In this document: piece after piece, positions 24,870-34,218 of the stretch | Layout of the letters: each line of letters opens with the position of its first letter | Position numbering within the stretch: position 1 is the first letter of the stretch | NCBI GenBank assembly: GCA_963744575.1 | Contig: CAVUUF010000016.1 | Coordinates: 806,001 to 870,000, forward strand | DNA: 64,000 nucleotides | From: Palsa-504 sp963744575 | GTDB taxonomy: Bacteria; Actinomycetota; Actinomycetes; Streptosporangiales; Streptosporangiaceae | Direction: 5' to 3' | The notes under the pieces: model-generated | Told to the model about the DNA's origin: nothing | What the model saw: the letters and a program-made list of their open reading frames with translations, nothing else | Databases searched by the model: none | Made by a program: the position numbers and the translations under genes

Positions 24870-25976
24870 TCAGCCGCGCTGGGCCGCCAGGGTGAAGCGG
24901 GGGTCGGGTGCGGCACCACCGCAGGCCAGCTCGGCGGCGATCTCGCCGACGAGCGGCGCGAACTTGGCGCCGTGGCCCGAGCACGGCGAGCAGACGACGA
25001 ACGGCCCGTAGCGGTCCAGGATGAAATCCTCGCTGGGCGTCGAGGTGTACAGGCAGGTCACCTCGCCGACCGGCGCGGGGTCCAGGCCGTCGAGCCGCTG
25101 GCCGACGAACGCGCGCACCCGGTCCCTGGCCGCCGGGCTGACGATCCCGTCCCGGCCGTCGCCGGTGGTCACCGTGCCGCGGCCGTGCTCGCCGATCTTG
25201 ATCGCGCCGGGCACCTCGCCGTCCCGCCCGGCCGGCAGCCCGTACCTGGTCACCTCGTCGTGGTAGATGAGCACCGGCCATGGCGTGGAGTCCCGCGGCG
25301 CGAAGTGGAAGGCCTGCACCTGGGTCACGACCAGTGGCGGCAGCGGCACCGCCGCGCCGAGCAGCGGCTCCAGCCACGCCCCCGCGGCGACGATGACCAC
25401 CGGAGCACGCCACGACCAGTCCGCCGTGTGCACGGTCGCGCCGGAGTCGTCGGCCTCGACCCGCACGACCGGCGAACCGTAGTAGATCTGCGCGCCGCGG
25501 CCCGCGGCGATCCCGCGCATCACGGCCATCGCGCGCTCGGGGTCGATGACCCCGCCATCCGGATGGAACAGCACCGGGTCCGGGCCGAACGAGATGCCGG
25601 GCCAGCGTTCGGCGGCCGCCTCGGCCGTCATCAGCTCCGCGGGCACCCCGGACCCGGCCAGGATCTCGTGCATCTTCTCCTGCTCGCGAGCCGGGCCGTA
25701 ATCGATCGCGCCGGTGGTGACCACGGATTGCTCGCCCGCCTCGTCGGCTAGCTCCCGCCACAGCACCTGGGCCTGGCCGGTCAGCCGCACGTACAGCGGA
25801 TCGGGGTAGGCGCGCCGGAAGATCCGGGCGCTGCCGTGCGAACTGCCCCGCCGGTGCCCGGGCGGGAACGCCTCGATCAGGACGACCGAGCGCCCCCGGC
25901 GGGCCATGGCCCGGGCCGCGGCCGACCCGGCCAGCCCGCCGCCGACGATCACCACGTCGGCCCGTTCGGTGCTCAT
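24870..25976 (-). CDS. FAD-dependent amine oxidase, monomeric sarcosine oxidase / N-methyltryptophan oxidase type
   Basis: 368 aa from the ATG at 25976. FAD-binding VVIVGGGLAGSAAARAMARRGRSVVLIEA, the GSSHGSARIFRRAY motif, and TCLYTSTPSEDFILDRYG, whose Cys corresponds to the covalent 8-alpha-S-cysteinyl FAD site of this family; CSGHGAKFAPLVGEIAAEL closes the fold. It oxidises N-methyl or secondary amines to release H2O2; exact substrate unknown. TACCGT lies 6 nt before the ATG, compatible with a leaderless transcript. Confidence 0.88.
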   Translation of the reverse strand: MSTERADVVIVGGGLAGSAAARAMARRGRSVVLIEAFPPGHRRGSSHGSARIFRRAYPDPLYVRLTGQAQVLWRELADEAGEQSVVTTGAIDYGPAREQEKMHEILAGSGVPAELMTAEAAAERWPGISFGPDPVLFHPDGGVIDPERAMAVMRGIAAGRGAQIYYGSPVVRVEADDSGATVHTADWSWRAPVVIVAAGAWLEPLLGAAVPLPPLVVTQVQAFHFAPRDSTPWPVLIYHDEVTRYGLPAGRDGEVPGAIKIGEHGRGTVTTGDGRDGIVSPAARDRVRAFVGQRLDGLDPAPVGEVTCLYTSTPSEDFILDRYGPFVVCSPCSGHGAKFAPLVGEIAAELACGGAAPDPRFTLAAQRG

Positions 25977-26083
25977 GGGCCTACGGTAGCCCGGCCTGCC
26001 GCCCGGGGCGGCCCCAGGCCGCGCTCGCGCCATTCCCGAGAGCCGCAGCATCGGCAGCCGCGGCGCCGTGAGATGCTGGCACC

Positions 26084-26956
26084 GTGAGAATTGGCCTGCA
26101 GATCCCCGATTTCAGCACGCCGGGCGGGCCGCCGCGGCTCGGCGCCGACCTGGCCACCGTGGCCCGCACCGCCGACGAGGGCGGCTTCGAGTTCATCGCT
26201 GTGATGGACCACTTCTTCCAGATCCGCTCGATCGGCGCCGCCGAGCGGGAGATGCTCGAGGCCTACACCACGCTCGGCTACCTGGCGGCCTGCACGTCCC
26301 GGGCCAAGCTGGTCACCCTGGTCACCGGCGCGGTCTACCGGCACCCGGGCGTGCTGGCGAAGATCGTCACCACGCTGGACGTGCTGTCCGGCGGCCGTGC
26401 CTGGCTCGGCATCGGCGCCGCGTGGAACGAGGAGGAGTCGCGCGGGCTCGGCATCCCGTTCCCGCCGGTGGCCGAACGGTTCGAGCGGCTCGAGGAGACC
26501 CTGCGGATCTGCCTGCAGATGTGGCGCGGCGACGAGAGCCCGTACCGGGGCAGGCACTACCAGCTGGACCGGCCGCTGAACTCGCCGCAGTCGCTGACGC
26601 GGCCGCATCCGCCGATCATGATCGGGGGCGGCGGGGAGAAGAAGACGCTGCGCTTGGTGGCCAGGTACGCCGACGCGTGCAACCTGTTCCCCGGCCCGGA
26701 CCTGGCCCGCAAGCTGGACGTGCTGCGCGCGCACTGCGACGCCGAGGGCCGCGACTACGACGAGATCACCAAGACCTGCTACTTCATCTTCGACGTGGGC
26801 GAGAAGGGCGAGAAGACCGCCGAGGTCATCGACCGGCTCGGCCAGCTGGCCGAACTCGGCTTCGACGTCGCCATCGGCGCGGTGGCCAACGTCTGGCAGG
26901 TCACCCCGCTCGAGGTGATCGCCGCCGACGTCATCCCCGCCGTAGCCGGTCTTTAA
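26084..26956 (+). CDS. LLM-class F420-dependent oxidoreductase
   Basis: 290 aa from GTG at 26084. Bacterial luciferase-like TIM barrel: MRIGLQIPDFS start, VMDHFFQI, LVTGAVYRHPGVLAKIVTTLDVLSGGRAWLGIGAAWNEEE and HPPIMIGGGGEKKTLRLVARYADACN, the F420 family pattern. It implies the host makes coenzyme F420. Substrate not predictable. It is transcribed divergently from the amine oxidase, with 107 bp between the start codons. Confidence 0.9.
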   Translation: MRIGLQIPDFSTPGGPPRLGADLATVARTADEGGFEFIAVMDHFFQIRSIGAAEREMLEAYTTLGYLAACTSRAKLVTLVTGAVYRHPGVLAKIVTTLDVLSGGRAWLGIGAAWNEEESRGLGIPFPPVAERFERLEETLRICLQMWRGDESPYRGRHYQLDRPLNSPQSLTRPHPPIMIGGGGEKKTLRLVARYADACNLFPGPDLARKLDVLRAHCDAEGRDYDEITKTCYFIFDVGEKGEKTAEVIDRLGQLAELGFDVAIGAVANVWQVTPLEVIAADVIPAVAGL

Positions 26957-27001
26957 TATCCCGAACGGACCGGAGTACGTGCCCCGGTCACCGGGCGTGC
27001 C

Positions 27002-27670
27002 CTAGGCCCTGGCGCGGTGGCCGTTGACGCGTCCCTCGTTAGCGTGCTCGACGGCCGCGGCGCTGCGGTCGTCGCCGCGCGCGGACAGGCCGGCCACGAT
27101 GCCGGAGACGTCGGTCGCCGGGCGGTTCTGGCTCAGCTTGGCCTTGGCCTCGATCCGGGTGATCTGCAGCTCCAGGCCGACGATGGCGCGTAGCTGGCCC
27201 TCGATGAACTTACGCGGGGCGTCGTCCACCGACCATTCGGGTGCCTGCCCGGCGCTTTGCAGGCGGGCGGTTTCGTGCTTGGCCGTCAGGCGCCGCACGA
27301 CGTCCTCGACCCACCCCGGATCGTCGTGCACCACGAGCGTGCCGTACACGTGGGCCGTGACGTAGTTCCAGGTCGGGACCACCCGGCCGTGCTCGGCCTT
27401 GGCCGCGTACCAGGACGGCGACACGTAGGCGTCCGGGCCGCGGACGATGGCCAGCGACTCGCCCTTGGCCGGCTTGCGCCACTGGTCGTTGTGGCGGGCC
27501 ACGTGACCGTACAGGGCGCCGCGCTCCCCCGCGGCCGGTTCGTACGCGAACGGCAGCATCGTGGCGAGCAGGCCGTCGGCGGTGAGGGTGATCAGGTCGG
27601 CCGCACCGTGCCTGGCCAGCAGCTCACGGACGGCCGCGTCGTCGGCGGCGAAATGGGCGGGAATGTACAT
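27002..27670 (-). CDS. PaiB-family FMN-binding protein
   Basis: 222 aa from the ATG at 27670 (GGAGG 6 nt upstream). MYIPAHFAADDAAVRELLARHGAADLIT, GHVARHNDQWRK and YVSPSWYAAKAEHGRVVPTWNYVTAHVYG are hallmarks of PaiB, a split-barrel flavin-binding family described as a negative regulator of sporulation and protease genes in Bacillus. The actual role here is unknown. Its first 79 bp are overlapped by the 3' end of the hmgA reading frame on the same strand. Confidence 0.88.
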   Translation of the reverse strand: MYIPAHFAADDAAVRELLARHGAADLITLTADGLLATMLPFAYEPAAGERGALYGHVARHNDQWRKPAKGESLAIVRGPDAYVSPSWYAAKAEHGRVVPTWNYVTAHVYGTLVVHDDPGWVEDVVRRLTAKHETARLQSAGQAPEWSVDDAPRKFIEGQLRAIVGLELQITRIEAKAKLSQNRPATDVSGIVAGLSARGDDRSAAAVEHANEGRVNGHRARA

Positions 27671-29019
27671 AAGTGCCTCCGCCACCAGGCTAACCGGCGG
27701 AAGGAACGGGTCAGGCCGCCCCAGACGGCGTCGTAGTCGTGCTGCCGGTGCTCCGCCTCCAGCGCCTGCCGGGTCGGCACGATCATCCAGCGGCTCTCGA
27801 ACATGAACGCCAGCGTGTCGTCGATCTTCTGCGGCCGCAGCTCGGCTGTGCTGGCCCGCTGGTAGGTCTCGGCGTCCGGGCCGTGCGAGGCGAAGGTGTT
27901 GTGCAGGCTGGCTCCGCCGGGCTCGAACCCCTCGGTCTTGGCGTCGTAGACGCCGCGCACCAGGCCCATGAACTCGGACATGACGTTGCGGTGATACCAG
28001 GGCGGGCGGAAGGTGTCCTCGCCGACCAGCCAGCGCGGCGGGAAGATCACGAAGTCCACTCCGGCCAGGCCGGGCAGCTCGCTCGGCGAGGTGAGCACGG
28101 TAAAGATGGACGGGTCCGGGTGGTCGAAGCTAATCGTGCCGATCACCATGAAGTTCGCGGTGTCGTACTTGTACGGGGCGTAGTTGCCGTGCCAGCCCAC
28201 CACATCCAGCGGCGAGTGGTCGTAGTCGGCGGCCCACAGGTTCCCGCCGAACTTCTGGACCACCTGCACGCTCCCCGCCCGGTCCTCGTATGCCGCCGAC
28301 GGCGCCAGGAAGTCACGCTCGTTGGCGAGCCCGTTGGACCCGATCGGACCGCGTTCGGGCAGGGTAAACGGAGCGCCGAAATTCTCGCACAGGTAGCCGC
28401 GCACGGGGCCGCGCGGCAGTTCCACCCGGAACCTGATGCCGCGCGGCACCACCGCGATCTCGCCGGGCGCCACATCCAGCGGCCCGAGTTCGGTGCGCAG
28501 CAGCACCGGTCCGAGCTCCGGCACGAACAGCAGTTCCCCGTCGGCGTCGACGAAGTACCTGTCGATCATGGACTGGTTCGCGGCGTAGACGTGCACGGCC
28601 ATGCCGTTGCGTGTCCTGAGGTCGCCGTTGCCCGCCATCGTGTACAGGCCGTCGATGAAGTCGGTATCGCCGGCCGGCATCGGCCGGGCGCTCCAGCGGA
28701 GCCGGTTCGGGTCCGGCTCGATCTCGTCGAACGGGGTCCCGCGCAGGGTCCCGTGGCCGATGCGGGAGAACCGCGGGTGCGCCGCCGACGGCATGATGCG
28801 GTAGACCCACGTCCGCCGGTTGACCGCGCGCGGCTGGGTGAACGCGGTACCGCTGAGCTGCTCGGCGTACAGGCCGAGCGGCGCGCGCTGCGGCGAGTTA
28901 CGGCCCGCGGGCAGCGCCCCGGGGACCGCCTCGCTGGCGAACTCGTTGCCGAACCCCGCCTGGTAGACGTGGGTCTGGCTGGTTTCGGTCCCGGGCGGGC
29001 GGACGGCGATGTCGGCCAT
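27592..29019 (-). CDS. hmgA: Homogentisate 1,2-dioxygenase with aberrant C-terminus
   Basis: 475 aa from the ATG at 29019 (AAGGAGG upstream). Ring-cleaving iron enzyme of tyrosine/phenylalanine catabolism. Iron-ligand motifs WYHRNVMSEFMG and SLHNTFASHGPD are intact, as is the YQAGFGNEFASEA start. Family members end soon after DYDAVWGGL; here the frame runs on for about 40 residues (RRLAWWRRHLCTFPP...) over the paiB ribosome site and start. A lost stop codon or small frameshift at the 3' end is likely. No other homogentisate-pathway gene is adjacent. Confidence 0.93.
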   Translation of the reverse strand: MADIAVRPPGTETSQTHVYQAGFGNEFASEAVPGALPAGRNSPQRAPLGLYAEQLSGTAFTQPRAVNRRTWVYRIMPSAAHPRFSRIGHGTLRGTPFDEIEPDPNRLRWSARPMPAGDTDFIDGLYTMAGNGDLRTRNGMAVHVYAANQSMIDRYFVDADGELLFVPELGPVLLRTELGPLDVAPGEIAVVPRGIRFRVELPRGPVRGYLCENFGAPFTLPERGPIGSNGLANERDFLAPSAAYEDRAGSVQVVQKFGGNLWAADYDHSPLDVVGWHGNYAPYKYDTANFMVIGTISFDHPDPSIFTVLTSPSELPGLAGVDFVIFPPRWLVGEDTFRPPWYHRNVMSEFMGLVRGVYDAKTEGFEPGGASLHNTFASHGPDAETYQRASTAELRPQKIDDTLAFMFESRWMIVPTRQALEAEHRQHDYDAVWGGLTRSFRRLAWWRRHLCTFPPISPPTTRPSVSCWPGTVRPT

Positions 29020-29142
29020 GAGTGCCTCCTTGCTCACTTCCCCATGAAATCAGGTCAGGGATCGCGGCGGCGACCAAGGCGGGGCGCGGCGGGATGGGAC
29101 GAGGTGGGATGCTGGGGATGGACTGGCGGTTGGAGGTTAGCG

Positions 29143-29817
29143 GTGGCGGACAGGTGGCTGACGTTCGATTGCTACGGCACGGTCGCGGACTGGAACACCT
29201 GCATGGGCGGGGCGCTCACGGCGATCACGGGTGTCTCCCGGACCGACGCCGGGCGGCTGCTCGCCGCTTATCATCAGGCCGAACTGGAGATAGAGGCCGG
29301 TCCGGAGTGGCGGCCGTACCGGGAGGTGCTCACCGCCGGGCTGGCCCGGGCGGCCGCGCGCGAGCACATCACGCTGCCGCCCGGCGGCGCCGAGGCGTTC
29401 CTCCGGGCCTGGCCGCAGATGCCGATATTCGAGGACGCCGGTCCCGCCCTGACCGCGCTGCGGGACGCCGGCTGGCGGCTGGCGTTCCTGACGAACTGCG
29501 ACGACGACCTGTTCGCCGGCACCAGGACGCGGATGCCCGCGCCGTTCGATCTCTGGGTCACCGCGGAGGGGGTGCGCAGCTACAAGCCGGAGCTCGCGCA
29601 CTTCAGGGCGTTCGCGGAGAAGACCGGAGTGGCCACGGCGAACTGGATTCACGTAGCCAACAGCTGGATTCTCGATATCCTGCCCGCGGCCCGGATGGGG
29701 TTGCGTTCGGTGTGGGTGGACCGCGACCTCACCGGGCATCCGGCCAAGCTGGCGGACCGGCGGGTCACCAGCATGCGCAGGCTCCCCGAGGCGGTCAGCG
29801 CGATCTCGCCGGAATGA
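29143..29817 (+). CDS. HAD-superfamily hydrolase, haloacid dehalogenase-like
   Basis: 224 aa from a GTG at 29143 with GGAGG 6 nt upstream; a same-frame extension back to 27739 is a shadow of hmgA. Motif I FDCYGTVADW (nucleophile Asp), motif II FLTNCDDD, motif III Lys in SYKPELAHF, motif IV region HVANSWILDILPAARMG, where the usual GDS/GDD is replaced by ANS with Asp a few residues later. It is closest to the type II dehalogenase-like group. Substrate unknown. Confidence 0.85.
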   Translation: MADRWLTFDCYGTVADWNTCMGGALTAITGVSRTDAGRLLAAYHQAELEIEAGPEWRPYREVLTAGLARAAAREHITLPPGGAEAFLRAWPQMPIFEDAGPALTALRDAGWRLAFLTNCDDDLFAGTRTRMPAPFDLWVTAEGVRSYKPELAHFRAFAEKTGVATANWIHVANSWILDILPAARMGLRSVWVDRDLTGHPAKLADRRVTSMRRLPEAVSAISPE

Positions 29818-29818
29818 C

Positions 29819-31339
29819 CTAAGGGCTTTCCGGGCCGGCGAAGGCCGAACTGTCGCTGGAGCACGCCGCGGCGGCGGTGATGCCGCCGTTGGCCTGGGCC
29901 AGGCCCGCGACACCGCCGGAGGAGGACGCGGAGGGGCTGGCGGACGCCTGCGTGCTCTGCGGGGCCTGCGTGCTCTGCGGTGCGAGGCCGGTGAAGTCGG
30001 AGCCGAGGATCAGGTCGACGGTGCCAGCGGCCAGGCTGGCCACCCGCAGCGAGGTGACGTGGGTGAGTTCCTTCTTCAGGGTGTTCACCGCGGCCAGGTC
30101 GGCGGCCGATGAGTACTCGATGACCGAGGCGGTGTAGGCGAAGTCCGGCGCGTCGCCGGTGCCGGTCACGTCGAAGCCACGGCTGGTCAGCCCGGCGGCC
30201 GCCGCGTTGGCGATCTGGGATACGCCGGAGCCGTTCAGCACCTCGACCTTGACGTTGGCCGGGCTGGTGGTGAGGACCTGGGCGCCGCCCGTGGTCGCCC
30301 GCGGGGGGGTGGTGGAGACCTTCGGCACGGTCTGGTCCCGGGCGATGGCCGCGAACACCTCCTTGGCCTGCGGCTGCATGAACTGGACCCGGTTCGGGTT
30401 CGGCGTCCACGGCTCGTTCGGCGCGGTGATGAACTGGACGTTCTGGCCCGACAGGTCGCGGAAGCTCTCCCCGATCTGCACCAGGTCGGAAACCGTCATG
30501 CCGGCGTCCGTGGTCATCGAGGCGGCCGCGTCGGTGATCACGGTGACCAGGCGGATAGGGTTGGACAGCAGGCCGCTGTCCAGGACACCCTTGACCACCT
30601 GCGCGGACATGAACTGGTCGCGCTGGATCCGCTCCAGGTCGGAGCCGTTGCCCATGTCCTCGCGGGTCCGCCAGAAGGCCAGCGCCTGAATGCCGTTGAT
30701 GTGCTCCTCGCCCGCCTTGAGGTTCAGGCCCGACACCTTATCGTTGACGGTGAACGGGACGCAGACGTTGACGCCGCCGAGGTCGTTGACGACCTTGACG
30801 AAGCCGAGCATGCCGATCCCGATGAAGTGGTCGACGCGGATGCCGGTCACCTGCTCGACCGTCTTCCACAGGCAGGTGGGACCGCCGATCTGGAGCAGCG
30901 AGTTGATCTGGACGAATGAGTTCGGATCGGCCTGCTGGCCCGAGTAGCCCGGGCCGCTCCCGCACTGGTACGTCGGCACCATGGTGTCGCGCGGGATGCT
31001 CATCACCGTGACCCGTTGGCGGCCCGGCGAGATGTGCACCAGCATGACCGTGTCGGTGTTGTTGCTCTGATCGTGGCCGGTACGCAGGACGTACTGCTCG
31101 TGCGGGGTCAGCCCGGCCCGGCTGTCGTCACCGTAGACCAGGACGTTCATCGAGTTAGTGCTGTACACCGGCGGCCGGTGGCCGAGAGCGGTCGACGGCA
31201 CCGTGACCCGGGTGATGCTGTCGTAGATGGCCCGGTACTTCAGGTAGACGCCCAGCGTGCCCGCGACGACGATGACAACCGCCGCGACGGCAACCCAGCG
31301 GAGCACGTGCCGCTTGCCGCTCCGCGGCTGCCTCCGCAT
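29819..31339 (-). CDS. LytR-CpsA-Psr (LCP) family cell-wall ligase
   Basis: 506 aa. One N-terminal membrane anchor (VLRWVAVAAVVIVVAGTLGVYL), then the LCP domain with the phosphate-binding residues in SIPRDTMV and FWRTREDMGNGSDLERIQRDQ, and a C-terminal LytR_C domain (NVKVEVLNGSGVSQIANAAAAGLTSRGFDV), ending in a Ser/Gln-rich tail. LCP proteins transfer lipid-linked polymers such as arabinogalactan or teichoic acids to peptidoglycan. ATG with GGAGG upstream. Its 5' end overlaps the dinG frame by 100 bp; its 3' end converges with the HAD gene with a 1-nt gap. Confidence 0.92.
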   Translation of the reverse strand: MRRQPRSGKRHVLRWVAVAAVVIVVAGTLGVYLKYRAIYDSITRVTVPSTALGHRPPVYSTNSMNVLVYGDDSRAGLTPHEQYVLRTGHDQSNNTDTVMLVHISPGRQRVTVMSIPRDTMVPTYQCGSGPGYSGQQADPNSFVQINSLLQIGGPTCLWKTVEQVTGIRVDHFIGIGMLGFVKVVNDLGGVNVCVPFTVNDKVSGLNLKAGEEHINGIQALAFWRTREDMGNGSDLERIQRDQFMSAQVVKGVLDSGLLSNPIRLVTVITDAAASMTTDAGMTVSDLVQIGESFRDLSGQNVQFITAPNEPWTPNPNRVQFMQPQAKEVFAAIARDQTVPKVSTTPPRATTGGAQVLTTSPANVKVEVLNGSGVSQIANAAAAGLTSRGFDVTGTGDAPDFAYTASVIEYSSAADLAAVNTLKKELTHVTSLRVASLAAGTVDLILGSDFTGLAPQSTQAPQSTQASASPSASSSGGVAGLAQANGGITAAAACSSDSSAFAGPESP

Positions 31340-33600
31340 GCGTGACCTCCCGCCGCGACTGGGTAGGCCAGTCCTCTGCAGAACGCTTCTTCGAATGCAG
31401 TAGTTCCCAAAATGTTACACAGCAACCCCCGCTTCACTGGTACCAGCGCTCTGGCCAGTAACCAGCCCGTAAGGGGTGGCGGCGCGGGTAAGGCGGAGGG
31501 AGTGGGGGTGCGGGCGCCCGCGGCAGATAGGCGGCGGAGGGCGGCGCGGACCAGGGCCGGGTCGGTGGTGGTCCAGAACGGCGGCAGCGAGGACCGGAGG
31601 AAGTCGCCGTAGCGGGCGGTCATCAGGCGCGGGTCGAGGACCGCCACCACGCCGCGGTCGGTCATCGTCCGCAGCAGCCGGCCGGCGCCCTGGGCCAGCA
31701 GCAGCGCGGCCTGCGACGCCGCGACGGTCATGAACCCGTTGCCGCCGCGGGCCGCCACCGCGCGCTGCCGGGCCGAGGCCAGCGGGTCGTCGGGTCGCGG
31801 GAACGGGATCCGGTCGATGACGACGAGTTGCAGCGAGTTCCCCGGCACGTCGACGCCCTGCCACAGCGACAGCGTGCCGAACAGGCAGGTCGGCTCGTCC
31901 TCGGCGAACTGCCTGACCAGCTGGGCGGTGAGGTCGTCGCCCTGGCAGAGCAGCGGGTGGCTGATCCGCTCGCGGAGCGCTCCGGCCGCTTCCCGGGCCG
32001 CGCGCATGGAGGAGAATAGCCCGAGCGTGCGGCCGTCGGCCGCGTCGATGAGCTCCTCGAGTTCGGTCAGGTACGCCTCGGGCAGCTGGTCCCGGCCCGG
32101 CGGCGGCAGGTGCCTGGCCACGTACAAGATGCCGCTGCGCGGATGGTCGAACGGCGAGCCGACGTCGATTCCGGTCCAGGTCAGGTCGTCGTCCTCGCGA
32201 CCTGGCGGCGGCAGCCCCCACTGGATGGCCAGCGGGGTGAACGAGCCGCCGAGGGCAAGCGTGGCCGAGGTGAGCGTCACCGTGCGCTGGCCGAACAGCC
32301 GGCTCCGCAGCACCCGGCCCACCTCCAGCGGCGCTACCCGCAGGGCGGGCGGCCTGCGGGCGTCCTCGATGTAGGGCCGGTCGAGCCAGACCACCTCGCC
32401 GCGCTCGGTGACCGGCACGGCGAGGACCTCCAGGATCCGGCTGGCGGTGCGGTGCAGCTCGTCCAGCGAGGCCAGGCTCAACCGGGCCGTGGCCATCCGC
32501 TGCGGGTCCTCTTCCTCGACCGCGACGCTGGTCCCGATCGCGTCCGCGCACGCATCGGCCGCGTCCCGTACCGCCGCCAGCGTGGCGGCCAGCGTATCTG
32601 GCAGGTGGTCGATCCGGCCCGCGGGCGCGTCGCCGAGATCGATGGTGAGCGCGGCCGCGGCTGCACGCAGCCGCGCGGCCACCGCCGGGGCGGCGCCCTC
32701 GGGCGCGGCGGATTCGGTCAGCCGCCCGGCGCGCCGGCCGGCGGCGTCCACCCCGGGCCCCGACAGCTCCCCGGTGGTGGCCGAGGTGACCCGGTCCACC
32801 AGGTCGTGCGCCTCGTCGATGATGACCACGTTGTGGTCGGGCAGCACGTCGATGTCGGAGGTGGCGTCGATAGCCAGCAGCGCGTGGTTCGTCACCACGA
32901 TGTCCGCCCGGGCCGCCGCGTCGCGGGCCCGGTCGGCGAAACAGCGGGAACCGAACGGGCAGCGCTGCGCGCCGATGCACTCCTGCGCGCTGACCGAGAC
33001 CTGACGCCAGGCCGCCTCGGGCACGCCGGGCACCAGCTCGTCCCGGTCGCCGGTCGAGGTCTGTTCGGCCCATTCGTGCAGCCGTTTCACCTGCCGCCCG
33101 AGCGCAGAGGCGGGACCAGTGTCGGCCGGGTCGAACAGCACATCCTGCGGGTCCTCCGCGATGCCGCCCTTCTGCCGGTGCAGGCACAGGTAGTTCCGCC
33201 TGCCCTTGAGGATGGCGAAGACCGGCTCGCGGCCGAGCAGCGGCTCCAGCGCGGCGGCCAGGCGCGGCAGGTCGCGGTCGATGAGCTGGCGCTGCAGCGC
33301 GATCGTGGCGGTGGCCACCACCACCGGGCTGCCCGTGGTCAGCGCGTGCCGCACCGCCGGGACCAGGTAGGCCAGCGACTTCCCGGTACCGGTGCCGGCC
33401 TGCACGGCCAGGTGCTCGCCGGTCTCGATGGCCTGCCGCACCACCTCGGCCATCCTGACCTGGCCGGGCCGTTCGGCGCCGCCGATCCCGCTGACGGCGG
33501 CGGCGAGCAGCTCGGCGACGTCTGGCACGTCCCGGGACACGCTGGGGCCAGCGAGGTCGGCGGAGTCGCCGGAAGGCTTCCGGCTGCGAGCTTGGGGCAC
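31240..33600 (-). CDS. dinG: DinG-family iron-sulfur DNA helicase with C-terminal overrun
   Basis: 786 aa from a GTG. Superfamily 2 XPD-like helicase: Walker A AGTGTGKS (68-75), an Fe-S cluster Cys set (NYLC, ECIGAQRC, SRC), the DEAH box IIDEAHDL, motif III TLTSATLALGGSF, GTLSLWQGVDVPG and QGAGRLLR (motif VI). It probably unwinds R-loops or D-loops. Relatives end soon after AALRRLSAAG; here about 80 residues of unrelated, Cys/Gly/Ser-rich sequence follow, read across the AT-rich LCP promoter region and into LCP codons. This suggests loss of the natural stop. Confidence 0.92.
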   Translation of the reverse strand: MPQARSRKPSGDSADLAGPSVSRDVPDVAELLAAAVSGIGGAERPGQVRMAEVVRQAIETGEHLAVQAGTGTGKSLAYLVPAVRHALTTGSPVVVATATIALQRQLIDRDLPRLAAALEPLLGREPVFAILKGRRNYLCLHRQKGGIAEDPQDVLFDPADTGPASALGRQVKRLHEWAEQTSTGDRDELVPGVPEAAWRQVSVSAQECIGAQRCPFGSRCFADRARDAAARADIVVTNHALLAIDATSDIDVLPDHNVVIIDEAHDLVDRVTSATTGELSGPGVDAAGRRAGRLTESAAPEGAAPAVAARLRAAAAALTIDLGDAPAGRIDHLPDTLAATLAAVRDAADACADAIGTSVAVEEEDPQRMATARLSLASLDELHRTASRILEVLAVPVTERGEVVWLDRPYIEDARRPPALRVAPLEVGRVLRSRLFGQRTVTLTSATLALGGSFTPLAIQWGLPPPGREDDDLTWTGIDVGSPFDHPRSGILYVARHLPPPGRDQLPEAYLTELEELIDAADGRTLGLFSSMRAAREAAGALRERISHPLLCQGDDLTAQLVRQFAEDEPTCLFGTLSLWQGVDVPGNSLQLVVIDRIPFPRPDDPLASARQRAVAARGGNGFMTVAASQAALLLAQGAGRLLRTMTDRGVVAVLDPRLMTARYGDFLRSSLPPFWTTTDPALVRAALRRLSAAGARTPTPSALPAPPPLTGWLLARALVPVKRGLLCNILGTTAFEEAFCRGLAYPVAAGGHACGGSRGAASGTCSAGLPSRRLSSSSRARWAST

Positions 33601-33717
33601 TCCGGAACGGTACCTCGCACCACCGTCAACGACGACCTGGCGGGGCTGAGGCCAGGTAGGGACGGCGTGTCACGAGCCTCGTTCGGATAAATTCGGTTTT
33701 TGACCGAAGGGATACCC

Positions 33718-34218
33718 ATGACTAGCGCGGAACTTCTGACGGACGCGTTCGGCCGGGTCCAGGACGTCGTGCACGCGGCCGTGCGCGGCCTGACCAGCAG
33801 CCAGCTGGCTGAGCGCCTGGCCCCGGACGCGAATTCGATCGCCTGGCTGATCTGGCACCTGACCCGGATACAGGACGACCACCTGGCGGACGCGTTCGGG
33901 GTGCCGCAGGTGTGGACCGAATACGGCAAACGGTTCGAGCTGCCGTTCCTGCCCGGCGACACCGGGTACGGGCACGGTTCGGAGCAGGTCGCGCACGTCA
34001 CGGTGCCCTCGGGCGACCTGCTCACCGGGTACTACGACGCGGTGCAGGAGCAGACCATCCGGCTGGTCTCCGGCGTCACCGACGCGGACCTGGACCGGGT
34101 GGTGGACGAGGCCTGGGACCCGCCGGTGACGCTGGGCGTGCGGCTGGTCAGCGTGATCTCCGACGGCCTGCAGCACGCGGGCCAGGCCGCGTTTATCCGC
34201 GGCATCCTGCTGCGCTAG
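33718..34218 (+). CDS. DinB-fold protein, DUF664 (mycothiol-dependent transferase-like)
   Basis: 166 aa from the ATG at 33718 (AAGGGA upstream). Four-helix DinB fold with the metal-binding pattern of three His: SIAWLIWHLTRIQDDHLADA and SDGLQHAGQAAFIRGILLR. In actinobacteria this family includes mycothiol-dependent enzymes, but many members are uncharacterised. It converges with the PfkB gene; the two stop codons overlap in CTAG (34215-34218). Confidence 0.8.
   Translation: MTSAELLTDAFGRVQDVVHAAVRGLTSSQLAERLAPDANSIAWLIWHLTRIQDDHLADAFGVPQVWTEYGKRFELPFLPGDTGYGHGSEQVAHVTVPSGDLLTGYYDAVQEQTIRLVSGVTDADLDRVVDEAWDPPVTLGVRLVSVISDGLQHAGQAAFIRGILLR

Noticed and set aside
24810..25761. Long same-frame extension of the Fn3 protein across the amine oxidase gene
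   Set aside because: The extension is antisense-free but lies in a different frame of the well-supported oxidase on the same strand, is Arg/Gly-rich, and a signal peptide begins at 24810.
27739..29142. Plus-strand frame running from inside hmgA into the HAD hydrolase
   Set aside because: It is antisense to hmgA; the HAD gene has its own GTG with GGAGG at 29143.
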